Assembly (NCBI GenBank): GCA_035553375.1
Contig: DATNCY010000180.1
Location: forward strand, 1 to 64,000
Direction of reading: 5' to 3'
Length of the DNA stretch: 64,000 bases
Source: JAJPHU01 sp035553375
GTDB lineage: Bacteria; Planctomycetota; Planctomycetia; Gemmatales; Gemmataceae
The notes beneath the pieces were generated by a model. It saw only the letters and a list, made by a program, of their open reading frames with translations. It ran no database searches and was not told where the DNA came from. Below, piece by piece: positions 44,539 through 53,874 of the stretch; the stretch's first letter is position 1, and each line of letters begins with the position of its first letter. The position numbers and the translations under genes were made by a program.

Positions 44539-45399
44539 ATGGCGTGTTTGAAGGCTTCCCGTCGGAGGCGTGGGTTTACGTTGATTGAACTGCTGGTGGT
44601 GATCGCCATCATCGCCATCCTTATCGGCTTGTTGCTGCCTGCCGTGCAAAAGGTCCGTCAGGCCGCCGCTCGCGCCCAATCGCAAAACAACCTCAAGCAG
44701 TTGGGGATTGCGAATCAAAGCTTTCACGACACCTACAACTACATTCCCGGTGGCGCAGACCCGGTGCCCGGCCCTACCGGGGCCGCCTCGGTCCTTTTCT
44801 TCCTGCTGCCCTACATCGAACAACAGAACGTGTACAATCTGGCGCTCCAGAATGGGTTGACATCGGGGCCTTGTGCCACGCCGATTAAAACCTTCCGCTC
44901 GCCTCTCGATCCCAACTCCACACCAACCTATAGTTCGGGCGGCGTCACCTATGCCTACAGCAACTATGCCTGGAATGGGGCGGTGTTCATCACCCCTTGC
45001 GTGACCTGGAGTTCTCATTTAACGATGGCGGGTGGGTTCCCTGACGGCACCTCCAACACCGTCGTCTTCGGAGAGCAGTACAGCCAATGCGGTGGAAACA
45101 ACAAGGGCTGGGCGTGGTATGCCCCCAACGGTGAGACCGCCGGTTCGGAATTTAGCCCCCACGTCGAATGCGGTATCTGCCCCGGCGTTCCCAACGCGGC
45201 CACAACGGCGCCCGGTCCGCAAATGCAGCCGACCTCGAGCAGTTGTGATGCCAATAACCTTCAGGCCATGAGTTCGGGCGGAACCCAGGTGAGCATGTGC
45301 GACGGCAGCGTGCGTAACGTCTCAAGCTCTATCAGCCAGACGACTTGGATTCGGGCTCTCTATGCCAACGATGGTCTGGTGCTGGGATCGGACTGGTAG
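44539..45399 (+). CDS. DUF1559 pseudopilin-like secreted protein
   Basis: 286 residues. Type IV pilin-like N-terminus RRRGFTLIELLVVIAIIA (prepilin peptidase site before F), followed by the DUF1559 body with N-L-K-Q-L-G-I-A-N and a C-terminal CDGSVRNVSSSI near the H-x9-D-G tail (the His is replaced). The family is expanded to dozens of copies in planctomycetes and probably builds cell-surface fibres through a type II secretion-like system. The next gene, a lipoprotein, is a frequent partner. Confidence 0.9.
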   Translation: MACLKASRRRRGFTLIELLVVIAIIAILIGLLLPAVQKVRQAAARAQSQNNLKQLGIANQSFHDTYNYIPGGADPVPGPTGAASVLFFLLPYIEQQNVYNLALQNGLTSGPCATPIKTFRSPLDPNSTPTYSSGGVTYAYSNYAWNGAVFITPCVTWSSHLTMAGGFPDGTSNTVVFGEQYSQCGGNNKGWAWYAPNGETAGSEFSPHVECGICPGVPNAATTAPGPQMQPTSSSCDANNLQAMSSGGTQVSMCDGSVRNVSSSISQTTWIRALYANDGLVLGSDW

Positions 45400-45446
45400 T
45401 AAGAAGTGCGCTTGCTTCTTCATTCTCTTGCCAAGGTAAGGAACCT

Positions 45447-45884
45447 ATGACGAGTCGGTTTTTCATTGTTCGTTTGCTTGTCGCCTTCCCCGTAATCCTG
45501 ATCCTCGCCGGTTGTTCCGATAGTAAAAAGAGCTTCACCCAAAAAGGTTCCGTGTCCTACCTGGGGAAGCCTCTTTCTTCGGGCGTGGTCCGGTTGCACA
45601 TGGCCGATAAGCGCGTGGCAGTGGCGATGATTCAGTCCGACGGCTCCTTTGAAGCCACGGATGTCTTTCCGGGCGAGGCCAAGGCGACCATCGAAGAGGA
45701 TCTGGCCAAACGCCAACGAATGGCGATGCCACCTGCGCCCAAGGTAGGGGCAAGCGGACCTGCTCCCGCAAACCAGCCTTCTACCCCATCGGTTCCCATT
45801 CCCAACAAGTACAAGAATGCGGATACGTCCGACCTAACCTTCACCCTCAAATCGGGCGTTCCCCTGGACATCCAGCTCAAATAA
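45447..45884 (+). CDS. small lipoprotein downstream of DUF1559 gene
   Basis: 145 residues. Lipobox LAGC (Cys about 23), then a beta-rich region G-S-V-S-Y-L-G-K-P-L-S-S-G-V-V-R-L (a carboxypeptidase-regulatory/transthyretin-like fold pattern), a Pro/Ala linker and a C-terminal strand. Pairs of DUF1559 plus such lipoprotein are typical in planctomycetes. Function unknown. Confidence 0.8.
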   Translation: MTSRFFIVRLLVAFPVILILAGCSDSKKSFTQKGSVSYLGKPLSSGVVRLHMADKRVAVAMIQSDGSFEATDVFPGEAKATIEEDLAKRQRMAMPPAPKVGASGPAPANQPSTPSVPIPNKYKNADTSDLTFTLKSGVPLDIQLK

Positions 45885-45897
45885 ATGGCCATTATTC

Positions 45898-46845
45898 TCA
45901 CGATAAGGGTGTCAGCAGCGAGGTCATAACGGCCTCGCTGCCGGCGGGGTGCCATTCGCCCCACCATTTGAGGAAGCGCCGTCGTTCTTGCGGCAATCGG
46001 CGCTGATGCGAGCGTAGCAACTGCTCGACGCCCGGCTGAAGTCGCGGCCAAGCCGTCGCACAGCTGACGCGAACACGTTCCCGCAAGGAGACGAGACGTT
46101 CCGCTGCCACATGGCTATCATTGGCTCGGCCGAGAATGTCTTGCAGTTGCTCGATACGCGGATACAGTTTGTCGCGGAAGGTGGGGTCGAAACAGTCGGC
46201 GAATACTTCCATCGCATAGCGCAGGCGTTTGCCGGCGATGCGGACCTGATGCAGCTGGGCGTAATCGCTCAAATCGCTGAGAGCCGCCTGCTCAAGATCG
46301 CGCAAACGCTCAAACAGCAGGGGGCGGGCAAGATCCACCAGGATCGTGGAGGCGGAGTGATCCTGAGCCGGCCGAACGGCGTCGATCGTGCGGGTAAGAA
46401 ACATCTCGAAGCCTGGCCCCTCCTTGTGATACACGGACTCTAATTCGGTGTGCGCGGCCGCGCGTTGGCCAACGGCGTAGCCGATGAGGAAGTCCAGTCC
46501 GGCGCGGTGCTTGGCGTCCGCGTCCTCTTCGCGTTCCAACAAATCGGCCAGGAAAACGTCCCAATCGCGCGCCGCGCCGGCGGCATGGCGCAGCTTGCGC
46601 AAGCGGCATCGCGCCTTGCGATGCACCTTCTTCGGCAGACAGTCCTTGAAGATGCGCAAGGCGGCGTCGGCGCGGCGCGTGCCGACACGTAACTGGTGGA
46701 CAAACTCGATGTCCTGGTCCGCTTCGAGGGCGGCGTGCGGCAGGTAGTCCTTGACCACCTGCAAGCGCACGGACAGAACGTGCCGCGCCGCCTCCACCAA
46801 CGGTGTGTCCGGCTTCAGATCGCTGATCCACTTTCCTTCAGGCAT
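45898..46845 (-). CDS. CHAD domain protein
   Basis: 315 residues. Conserved histidines in a helical bundle: VHQLRVGTRRADAALRIF (H-x-x-R-V-x-x-R-R) and LHQVRIAGKRLRYAMEVF (H-x-x-R-I-x-x-K-R-L-R-Y). CHAD domains bind polyphosphate and often accompany CYTH enzymes; none is near here. The start lies just downstream of a heptamer array on the minus strand. Confidence 0.88.
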   Translation of the reverse strand: MPEGKWISDLKPDTPLVEAARHVLSVRLQVVKDYLPHAALEADQDIEFVHQLRVGTRRADAALRIFKDCLPKKVHRKARCRLRKLRHAAGAARDWDVFLADLLEREEDADAKHRAGLDFLIGYAVGQRAAAHTELESVYHKEGPGFEMFLTRTIDAVRPAQDHSASTILVDLARPLLFERLRDLEQAALSDLSDYAQLHQVRIAGKRLRYAMEVFADCFDPTFRDKLYPRIEQLQDILGRANDSHVAAERLVSLRERVRVSCATAWPRLQPGVEQLLRSHQRRLPQERRRFLKWWGEWHPAGSEAVMTSLLTPLS

Positions 46846-46852
46846 TCTCCTA

Positions 46853-46934
46853 ATGCAGAGTACAGAATGCAGAATGCAGAATTAAGAAGCGTTTTGTCTT
46901 TTATTCTGCATTCTGCATTCTGCATTCTGCATTC
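46853..46934. repeat. heptamer inverted array between GTPase 2 and CHAD gene
   Basis: 46853-46884 carries AATGCAGAGTACAGAATGCA and further GCAGAAT units; 46900-46934 carries ATTCTGCATTCTGCATTCTG and further units. It starts 4 bases after the GTPase stop (minus strand) and ends 8 bases before the CHAD start. Same heptamer as at 15679 and 40546. Confidence 0.93.
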
Positions 46935-46938
46935 CTCC

Positions 46939-48810
46939 TTAGTGTCCGTATAATCCGGCGATGCTCGCGGACTGCTCGCGTTGATGCAGCCAGGACGCGA
47001 CTTCGCGGGTTTCCGCAAGGATTTTCTCGACCTGCCGGCGCTCCTCGTGCAACATCTCGGCCACATCGCCGGGGATGGGTGCATAGATCGATTCCAGTTC
47101 CTGCCGGATGCGCTCCTCCATGCGACGATGGAACTCCCCGCGTATGGCCGGCCAGCGCAGCGGCAACAACAGGGTTATCAACAAATGGAGGATTATCAGA
47201 ACGACCAGCACCACAATGAACGGCATCAGCGCTTGCGTCGGGTTCAGCACGGCGTTCTGCGCCGACGGATCGAAGTAGCGCCACAGAAGGACGATGAGAG
47301 CGGCCAGCAGCGTGATGGGGGGCACCCAGTTGCCCAGCCAGACGACGACGGCTTGCGTCAGGCGGCGCGTTCCCGTCGGCTTCGACCATTCCTGCTCGAC
47401 CTGCTGGAGTACCTCATTGAGAATGCCGGCGTAGCGCTGTCGCCAGTCGAGCGCCGAGCGTGCCTCCATCGGCTCGCTCAGCACTTCCAGAGGGAAACTT
47501 TGGTGATCGGCTTCGACAAGTAGGCGGTTGGAGAACGCCTTGCCGCGGGCGTCGAGATGACGATTGCCGGCGACATCGCTACATGCCTTGGTGAAGCTCG
47601 AAAGATCCCACGTCGCCGGCGTCTCGACCGTGTTGCGCGAGCGCGTCCCGAAAGGCAGGCGATCACGCAGCGTGCTGCCGACGTACTTGGCACGAGTGAA
47701 CAAATGCAGATACCAGGCCATGATGCCGTGAAAGCGGCGTTGCTCCTCCAAGGCGAAATGATGCTCGATCTCACGCTGATAGGGTTCGAGCGTGTTGAGG
47801 AGAACTTCGCTGGTGGCGGCGGCTTCCTCGGTCAGCGGGCGAACCCAGGCGGCGCGTGTGCGCTCGGCGATTTCGCTGAGATCGGGTGGGCTGGCCATCG
47901 TCAGCCCATCCTGCATATGCTGGAGTAACTGGCTGACGCCGCGTGCCTTGATCGCTTCAATCTCCAGGCGAGTCAGCCCCATTTCGAGCCAGTTCACCAG
48001 TTCACTGTATTGCTCGCCTTCGGGCAGACTTGGCGGAGAAACCCCATTACTCAACACGGTGGGATTGTTTTGCGTCGCGCGATCAACCCATAACTGCGCA
48101 CAAGTGCGAAAAAGCAAGGGAGACTGAAAGCCCTCCGCTTGCAGGTCGCGCAGCAAATCCTCGTCGGGCCGCACGCCGCTGGTGCCCTGATGCAGACAGC
48201 GATCCCATTTGTTGAGTACGAAGGCGAAGGCACGCCGCTTGCGCTGTTGCAAGAACAATTCCCATCCTAATTGGTCGTGATATTTCTCCTGCGAACCAAC
48301 GTACAAAACGATGTCGGCCACCGGCAGCAGACGCATGAGTTTGTCGCGGTTGCTCAGGTCGTTGCTGTCGAGGTCGGGCGTATCGACGAGGACTTTTTGT
48401 TCGAGAGCCGGCCGATCATGCGGAGCGAGCCGGCAGTGGCGCAGGGCCGGATCGAGGCGGTCGGGCTTGACCGTTTCGTGATAGTATACAACCGGATCGC
48501 GCGTGGTGGGGCGGGTGAACGACGCCTGCGCGATGGCGCCGCCGGCCAGCGCGTTCAGCAAGGTCGATTTGCCCACGCCGGTACCGCCCATGAGCATGAT
48601 GACCAGCAGGGGTCGATCCACGTCCAGCGCCTCGGCCTGGCGGCGCAGGTCGATGGCGATGCCTTCGAGGGTGGCGCGGGTGATGGTCGAGAGAGGATAG
48701 CGATGGGGCGAGTCGAGCCAGCCGCGCAGACTGCGTTCTAGAACCCGCAGCGCCGGCGAAAGCGTCCGCAGCAGGGGTGTGGTGTCCGGGGTGACAGCGG
48801 CGTTGCTCAT
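46939..48810 (-). CDS. dynamin-like GTPase with C-terminal membrane anchors
   Basis: 623 residues. P-loop MGGTGVGKST (74-83), switch-I T-R-P-T-T-R-D, G3 VDTPDLDSN (about 142-150) and G4 FVLNKWDR (N-K-x-D, about 195). A long helical middle (AIKARGVSQLLQHMQDG, ALEEQRRFHGIMAWYLHLF) is followed by two membrane helices (about 495-520 and 535-560: VPPITLLAALIVLLW, FIVVLVVLIILHLLITLLL). This fits a membrane-anchored dynamin-like GTPase. It shares the layout of the 10.9 kb protein but has better G-motifs. Start ATG preceded by weak GGTTTACCC. Confidence 0.82.
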   Translation of the reverse strand: MSNAAVTPDTTPLLRTLSPALRVLERSLRGWLDSPHRYPLSTITRATLEGIAIDLRRQAEALDVDRPLLVIMLMGGTGVGKSTLLNALAGGAIAQASFTRPTTRDPVVYYHETVKPDRLDPALRHCRLAPHDRPALEQKVLVDTPDLDSNDLSNRDKLMRLLPVADIVLYVGSQEKYHDQLGWELFLQQRKRRAFAFVLNKWDRCLHQGTSGVRPDEDLLRDLQAEGFQSPLLFRTCAQLWVDRATQNNPTVLSNGVSPPSLPEGEQYSELVNWLEMGLTRLEIEAIKARGVSQLLQHMQDGLTMASPPDLSEIAERTRAAWVRPLTEEAAATSEVLLNTLEPYQREIEHHFALEEQRRFHGIMAWYLHLFTRAKYVGSTLRDRLPFGTRSRNTVETPATWDLSSFTKACSDVAGNRHLDARGKAFSNRLLVEADHQSFPLEVLSEPMEARSALDWRQRYAGILNEVLQQVEQEWSKPTGTRRLTQAVVVWLGNWVPPITLLAALIVLLWRYFDPSAQNAVLNPTQALMPFIVVLVVLIILHLLITLLLPLRWPAIRGEFHRRMEERIRQELESIYAPIPGDVAEMLHEERRQVEKILAETREVASWLHQREQSASIAGLYGH

Positions 48811-49005
48811 AGCGGGTAAACCTTTCGTCTGCTGTCTCCCATCCTACATCGGCCAAGGAGGTCTCGATAGCATCTTTATACCGCTTTGCGAGCCGCCGTC
48901 CGGGTGCGACGAGTAGTTGCTGTCTCTCGTTTTCCTTCCGGGGCTTGCTCGATATAAAGAGAGAGTCTCAACTGCGGCATTCCTAAGCAGACGGAGAATG
49001 CAAGC

Positions 49006-49371
49006 ATGTCTTTCGACAACGACTATGACAAACCGGAACCGACCCGCGAGGAGATCGATCGTTTGGCCGGGCCGGTCTTGCTTGAGTTTGGCACGGGCTG
49101 GTGCCCCCACTGTCAGGCGCTCCAGCGGCCCCTCGAAACATTGCTCGGCTCTTTCGCCAATGTCCGTCATATCAAAGTGGAGGACGGCAAGGGGCGGCCG
49201 CTGGGACGATCGTTTCGGGTCAAGCTGTGGCCAAATCTCGTATTCCTGCGCGAGGGCCAGGTCGTGATGCAGTTGGCTCGGCCGGAACCGGAGGAGGTGC
49301 GGAAGGGGCTGGAAGCCATTACGCAGGACGGCGGTCACGCGGATGCGTCCGTGCCCACTTCCGGCGGATAA
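49006..49371 (+). CDS. thioredoxin-fold protein
   Basis: 121 residues. Thioredoxin core with FGTGWCPHCQALQ (W-C-P-H-C, DsbA-like dipeptide) and cis-Pro KLWPNLVFLREG. No signal peptide, so a cytoplasmic reductase. Overlaps the DUF488 gene tail-to-tail by 37 bases. Confidence 0.87.
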   Translation: MSFDNDYDKPEPTREEIDRLAGPVLLEFGTGWCPHCQALQRPLETLLGSFANVRHIKVEDGKGRPLGRSFRVKLWPNLVFLREGQVVMQLARPEPEEVRKGLEAITQDGGHADASVPTSGG

Positions 49372-49892
49372 GTAACACGCTCGCCGTGGACGTGTGCGAA
49401 CGGGCGCAGCGTGTGCGGTTGGCGGCGCGTGGGACTCATGATGTGTTCGACAGGAACGCCACGCGCTACGAGCGCATCGGCGATGAGGGATCGATGACAG
49501 CGCCACGGCACCGCTTCAGCACACATCAAGGCAACACGTCTTCGCCGTGCCGATTCGATCACGGATTGTAAGCCCGCCTCGAAATCATCTGTTTGCATGT
49601 AATCGGCATACCCCTGAAACGAGCGATTGCGCCAACCGCCGTTGGGCGAGTTGGCCTGTCGCCGGCGCAGTCCGCCAAGGGCCGGGACGTGAACGTAGCC
49701 GATACCGGTGCCTTCCAGAGCGGCAGATAAAACGTCTTGATTGAAGTGCGGATGGGCGGTCGAACCCGGCATCTTGCGCACGTCGATCACCTCGCCCACC
49801 TCATGGGCATGCAGCAGGCTGATGAAGTCCTCCAGCGTCCGCGCCGAATGACCGACGGTGAGGATGGCGGATTTCTTGACTCGTTTGCTCAT
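49335..49892 (-). CDS. DUF488 family protein
   Basis: 185 residues. DUF488 features: LTVGHSARTLEDF, EVIDVRKMPGS (the D-V-R signature), FQGYADYM, LMCAEAVPWRCHRSLIAD (C-x-E-x-x-x-x-C-H-R). Function unknown but widespread; sometimes next to DNA glycosylase or stress genes. ATG at M-S-K-R gives the normal family start. Confidence 0.87.
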   Translation of the reverse strand: MSKRVKKSAILTVGHSARTLEDFISLLHAHEVGEVIDVRKMPGSTAHPHFNQDVLSAALEGTGIGYVHVPALGGLRRRQANSPNGGWRNRSFQGYADYMQTDDFEAGLQSVIESARRRRVALMCAEAVPWRCHRSLIADALVARGVPVEHIMSPTRRQPHTLRPFAHVHGERVTYPPEVGTDASA

Positions 49893-50354
49893 CGCGGTCA
49901 CTCCACGCGGATCAGGGACATACCTCACCATGAAGGGGCAAGGGGCAAGTACGATGCCAAGGCGGCGATTGCAAGTTTCTCCTCCCTCAGGTATTGACTA
50001 TCCGTGCTGGCGGCATCAAGGCAATGTGACTGAGTTCAAACCTTCGCTGACGAACCCGTTCAAACCGTAGCCGACATCGCCTAATTGCCCAAGTTGGACC
50101 CAACGCTGCCGTTGTTGTTCTTTGCGTGGATCGCGTGGTTTGCCGGACGGACACCGTAATGAAGCTGCGGTCGCATCTGCTTCCACGAAGCGTCGCTAAC
50201 CGGCATATTCGTTATCTCGCGCACTCTCTCGTTACATTTCCCCTTTCGCCATTCCTCTCTCTTTGGCCGAGCGGCCGTTTCGATTGCACAATTGAATCGC
50301 TGTGGAGACATTTCCACGCTTCCTTTCTTCGGGCGTCCCTTCGGGAGCAGAGAC
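49893..50354. other. 462-bp divergent region, no gene recognised
   Basis: It separates the DUF488 and SDR starts. Frames within it are short and without ribosome sites or motifs. No repeat-family member is present. Confidence 0.45.
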
Positions 50355-51215
50355 ATGGGTCAGCGGCGCAAACTGAACGGCTTACGTATTCTCATCACCG
50401 GCGCCTCGCAGGGTATCGGCAAGGCTTTGGCGGAGACAGCAGCGCGGCGCGGCGCGCGCGTGCTGGCGGCGGCGCGTTCCGACGCGCTGTTGGCGGAGTT
50501 GTCCCAGAAAGTCCGTGCTTCCGGCGGCACCATCGAAACCGTCCGCGCCGACATCACGCATCGCGAGGATCGCGCGGCGATGGCCGGGGCCGCGCTGCGT
50601 CATTTCGGCGGGATTGACGTGCTTATCAACAACGCGGGCATTGGCGCGACGGGACATTTCGCCGAGGTCAGTCCCGAACGTCTGCGGGCGATCATGGAGG
50701 TTAATTTCTTCGCCCTGGTCGAGACGACACGGCAGTTTCTGCCGCTGTTGCGTTTGGGGCACACGCCGGCCATCGTCAATATCTCCTCCATCGCCGGCAA
50801 ACGCGGCATCCCAGCACGCAGCGAATACTCGGCCAGCAAGTTCGCCGTGCAGGGCTTCAGTGAGGCGCTGCGCGCGGAGGTGGCCAAGGATGGCATTGAT
50901 GTATTGCTGCTCTGCCCTGGACTGACGCAGACGAATTTCTCGCACAACATGCTCGAACAAAAGGCGGCCCTGCAACTCGATCATCTGCGCGGCATGACGG
51001 CCGAGGCGGTGGCCGAGATGACGCTGCGTGCGCTGGAACGCGGTCGCAATGAGGTTTGTCTGTCGCTGAGCGGCCGGCTCATCGTCCTCGTCAATCGTCT
51101 GTTCCCGCGCTTGGCCGACCGCATCGCGCGCCGCAAGGTCTATAACCTGTTCCGTCATGAGATTGAAACAGGCGGGCCTCAACTGCCGGCAGCGACGACC
51201 ACGGCGAAAGTGTGA
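50355..51215 (+). CDS. short-chain dehydrogenase/reductase
   Basis: 286 residues. Classical SDR: LITGASQGIGKALAE (T-G-x-x-x-G-I-G), NNAGIGATG, S-S-I-A-G-K, EYSASKFAVQG (Y-x-x-x-K). The C-terminal ~40 residues (LSGRLIVLVNRLFPRLADRI) are amphipathic as in DltE/YdfG-type membrane-associated SDRs. Substrate unknown. The downstream heptamer array begins 2 bases after the stop. Confidence 0.88.
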   Translation: MGQRRKLNGLRILITGASQGIGKALAETAARRGARVLAAARSDALLAELSQKVRASGGTIETVRADITHREDRAAMAGAALRHFGGIDVLINNAGIGATGHFAEVSPERLRAIMEVNFFALVETTRQFLPLLRLGHTPAIVNISSIAGKRGIPARSEYSASKFAVQGFSEALRAEVAKDGIDVLLLCPGLTQTNFSHNMLEQKAALQLDHLRGMTAEAVAEMTLRALERGRNEVCLSLSGRLIVLVNRLFPRLADRIARRKVYNLFRHEIETGGPQLPAATTTAKV

Positions 51216-51216
51216 A

Positions 51217-51345
51217 TCAGTGTTCAGTGTTCAGTGTTCAGTGTTCAGTGTTCAGTGTTCAGTGTTCAGTAAAGAATAGGGGCAACATCGCTGGTAAGTG
51301 ATTCGATGTCACTGAACACTGAACACTGAACACTGAACACTGAGC
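51217..51345. repeat. heptamer inverted array between SDR gene and proS
   Basis: Left arm about 51217-51270: seven or more units of CAGTGTT (TCAGTGTTCAGTGTTCAGTG...). Right arm about 51312-51345: units of CACTGAA (ACTGAACACTGAACACTGAA). The arms are complementary with a 41-base spacer; the left arm is longer. Confidence 0.94.
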
Positions 51346-51368
51346 ATGGCCTTCCCGTGTCAATGAAC

Positions 51369-51374
51369 TATAAT
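51369..51374 (+). promoter_or_regulatory. candidate -10 element of proS
   Basis: TATAAT in ACTATAATCG, 35 bases before the proS ATG and 23 bases after the heptamer array ends. No clear -35 at 17 bases upstream (the array would lie there), so the assignment is tentative. Confidence 0.35.
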
Positions 51375-51409
51375 CGCAGCAAACGCGATCCATTGACCCA
51401 GGAGCCGAC

Positions 51410-52924
51410 ATGGCCGCCGAGAAAATCACGTCCCGAGCCAAGGATTATTCACAGTGGTATCTCGACATCGTCAACCGCGCCGGTTTGGCGGAGAACTCCG
51501 ACGTGCGCGGCTGCATGGTAATCAAGCCGCATGGCTACGCCATTTGGGAGAAGATCCAGCGGGCGCTCGACCGCATGTTCAAGGACACCGGCCACGTCAA
51601 CGCCTACTTCCCGCTGTTCATCCCCAAATCGTTTCTGGCGCGTGAAGAGCAGATGGCCGAGGGCTTCGCCAAGGAATGCGCCGTCATCACGCATCACCGC
51701 CTCAAGGCCGTGCCCGGCGGCGGTATTGAGGTCGATCCGGAATCGAAGCTCGACGAGCCGCTGATCGTCCGGCCGACTTCCGAGACGATCATTTGGAATA
51801 CTTATCGCACCTGGATTCAGAGCTATCGCGATCTGCCGTTGCTCATCAATCAATGGGCCAATGTCGTCCGCTGGGAAATGCGCACGCGCTTGTTTCTGCG
51901 CACGGCCGAGTTTCTGTGGCAAGAAGGCCATACCGCCCACGCCTCCCAGCAGGAGGCGGAAGAGGAAACGCGGCGCATGGTCGAGGTGTATCGCGCCTTC
52001 GCCGAGGAATGGATGGCCATGCCGGTGCTGGTCGGTCCCAAGAGCGAGGGGCAAAAGTTTCCGGGGGCCGTTTACACGCTTTGCATTGAGGCGATGATGC
52101 AAGATCGCAAGGCATTGCAAGCGGGCACCAGCCATTTCCTCGGCCAGAATTTCGCCAAGGCGTTCGACGTGAAGTTCCAGGACCAGCACAGCAAACTCGA
52201 ATATGCTTGGGCGACGAGTTGGGGCGTGTCCACGCGCCTCATCGGCGGCCTTATCATGACGCACAGCGACGACCAGGGGTTGGTGCTGCCGCCGCGATTG
52301 GCACCGATTCACGCGGTCATCGTGCCGATCTACAAGACGCCGGAAGAGAAGGCGACGGTGCTGGAGGCGGCCAACCAACTGGCGCAAGGCATCCGCGATC
52401 TACCGCTGCGCGAATGGCTCAACTACGAGCCGGTGATGGTCAAGGTCGATGACCGTGAACAGTATCAACCGGGCTATAAGTTCAACGAATGGGAATTGAA
52501 GGGCGTGCCGGTGCGCGTCGAATTGGGACCAAAAGACCTCGCCAAAGGTGCTTGTGTACTGGCGCGCCGCGATCTGCCGGGCCGGGAAGCGAAGGAGATG
52601 AATGTCCCGCTGACCGCAGCCGCGGCGCGCGTCGGCGAGATGCTTAAGGCGATGCAAAGCGCCCTGTTCGAGCGTGCCCGCAAGTGCCGCGATGACAACA
52701 CGCATGAGGTCAACACCTACGACGAGTTCAAGAAATTGATCGAGGAGCCGGGCGGTTTCCTGCTTGCCCACTGGGATGGCACACGCGAAACGGAGGATCG
52801 CATCGCCGCCGAAACCAAGGCAACCATCCGCTGTATCCCGTTCGATCGCCAGAAGGAAGCCGGCAAGTGCATGGTGACGGGCCGGCCGTCGGAAGGACGC
52901 GTGGTGTTCGCCAAGGCGTATTGA
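51410..52924 (+). CDS. proS: prolyl-tRNA synthetase (archaeal/eukaryotic-like, short form)
   Basis: 504 residues. Class II synthetase without the bacterial editing insertion. Motif 2 region RPTSETIIWNTYRTWI, WANVVRWEMRTRLFLRT; motif 3 area GLVLPPRLAPI. The C-terminal zinc-like domain has K-C-x...-K-A-Y end (KCMVTGRPSEGRVVFAKAY), Y at the extreme end as in eukaryote-type ProRS. This form is found in some planctomycetes and other bacteria. CAGGAG lies 6 bases before the ATG. Confidence 0.93.
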   Translation: MAAEKITSRAKDYSQWYLDIVNRAGLAENSDVRGCMVIKPHGYAIWEKIQRALDRMFKDTGHVNAYFPLFIPKSFLAREEQMAEGFAKECAVITHHRLKAVPGGGIEVDPESKLDEPLIVRPTSETIIWNTYRTWIQSYRDLPLLINQWANVVRWEMRTRLFLRTAEFLWQEGHTAHASQQEAEEETRRMVEVYRAFAEEWMAMPVLVGPKSEGQKFPGAVYTLCIEAMMQDRKALQAGTSHFLGQNFAKAFDVKFQDQHSKLEYAWATSWGVSTRLIGGLIMTHSDDQGLVLPPRLAPIHAVIVPIYKTPEEKATVLEAANQLAQGIRDLPLREWLNYEPVMVKVDDREQYQPGYKFNEWELKGVPVRVELGPKDLAKGACVLARRDLPGREAKEMNVPLTAAAARVGEMLKAMQSALFERARKCRDDNTHEVNTYDEFKKLIEEPGGFLLAHWDGTRETEDRIAAETKATIRCIPFDRQKEAGKCMVTGRPSEGRVVFAKAY

Positions 52925-52955
52925 CAGCGAACGTCCGGCGTTCGCCAGGTTGCCC

Positions 52956-53540
52956 ATGATCGATCTTCGCACAAGCGGTCTGCTAGTGGTCGATGCACAG
53001 CGCGGTTTCACCTCGCTGTGTCCGCGCGAACTCCCGGTGCCCGGCGGGTTGGAGATCGTGCCGAACGTCAACCGTTTGCTTGACCTGCCCTGGACGCGCA
53101 TCGACGCCAGCCAAGATTGGCATCCGCCCGATCATTGCAGTTTCCTCGGCCAGCGCGACAATCTCTATCCACCCCATTGCATCTGGAATACGCCGGGCGC
53201 TGACTTTTTGCCCGATCTTCGTACCGAACGCTTTCATACTATCTGGCGCAAGGGCTATCAGCGCGATTTCGAGGCGTATGCGTTGACGGCCCAGCATCCG
53301 GGGTTCGTAGCCCTGCTGCGCGCGAACGGTATCACGACGGTGGCGGTGTGCGGTTTGGCGATGAACATTTGCTGCTTCTATGCGGCCCGCGATCTGAGGC
53401 AAGCCGGCTTTCGCGTGCTGATGATCGAAGATGCCAGCGCAGGCATTGATGTCCCGGCAGCCAATCTCTTTCAGCAGCAAGCGAGGGTGGAAGGGCTGCG
53501 ACTGGACATCGAATACACGACTACTCAAGTCTTTTTGTAG
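52956..53540 (+). CDS. pncA: nicotinamidase
   Basis: 194 residues. Cysteine hydrolase: VVDAQRGF (catalytic Asp), ASQDWHPPDH (metal site D-x-H-x-x-x-H), IWRKGY (catalytic Lys) and VCGLAMNICC (nucleophile Cys). The D-W-H-P metal motif favours nicotinamidase over isochorismatase. It converts nicotinamide to nicotinate in NAD salvage. The ATG is chosen over an upstream TTG. Confidence 0.88.
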   Translation: MIDLRTSGLLVVDAQRGFTSLCPRELPVPGGLEIVPNVNRLLDLPWTRIDASQDWHPPDHCSFLGQRDNLYPPHCIWNTPGADFLPDLRTERFHTIWRKGYQRDFEAYALTAQHPGFVALLRANGITTVAVCGLAMNICCFYAARDLRQAGFRVLMIEDASAGIDVPAANLFQQQARVEGLRLDIEYTTTQVFL

Positions 53541-53594
53541 GCGAACGGCCGGCGTAAGTCGGCCGGTAGAGAACCCAGCCGGCTTACGCCGGTG
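53541..53594. repeat. palindrome (core 6) after pncA
   Basis: GCGAACGGCCGGCGTAAGTC and continuation face AGCCGGCTTACGCCGG. Imperfect outer part. It follows the pncA stop directly. Related to 36590. Confidence 0.8.
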
Positions 53595-53693
53595 TTTCGT
53601 CATCTACGCGATCCGTCTTCGGGATAGGACGATCCGTAAGACTTTTCTTATTGGCGCATGCGTCTCTGTATAATGGAGACGACAACGCCGTGA

Positions 53694-53762
53694 GCGCGCA
53701 GACCGAGCGCTCGGGCGTTGGGAGACCGGTGAGTGCTTTGCTCGGCAGCGTGAACTCACCGG
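53694..53762. repeat. 69-bp element downstream of the kinase operon (copy A)
   Basis: It starts GCGCGCAGACCGAGCGC and ends GTGAACTCACCGG. It contains an inverted repeat GACCGGTGAGT ... ACTCACCGGTC, a possible hairpin terminator for the minus-strand kinase gene that ends 113 bases away. An equal-length copy at 61235-61303 matches in about 59 of 69 positions by my count. Confidence 0.85.
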
Positions 53763-53874
53763 TCGAGTTTCTCTTTTCGCGTCATGTTTTCCAGCCGTCC
53801 GCGCGGCTTCTCCCAGACGGCGCGGACGGTATACTACGATGGTCGTTCGTCAACCTTGGCTTTCGGCTGCACCC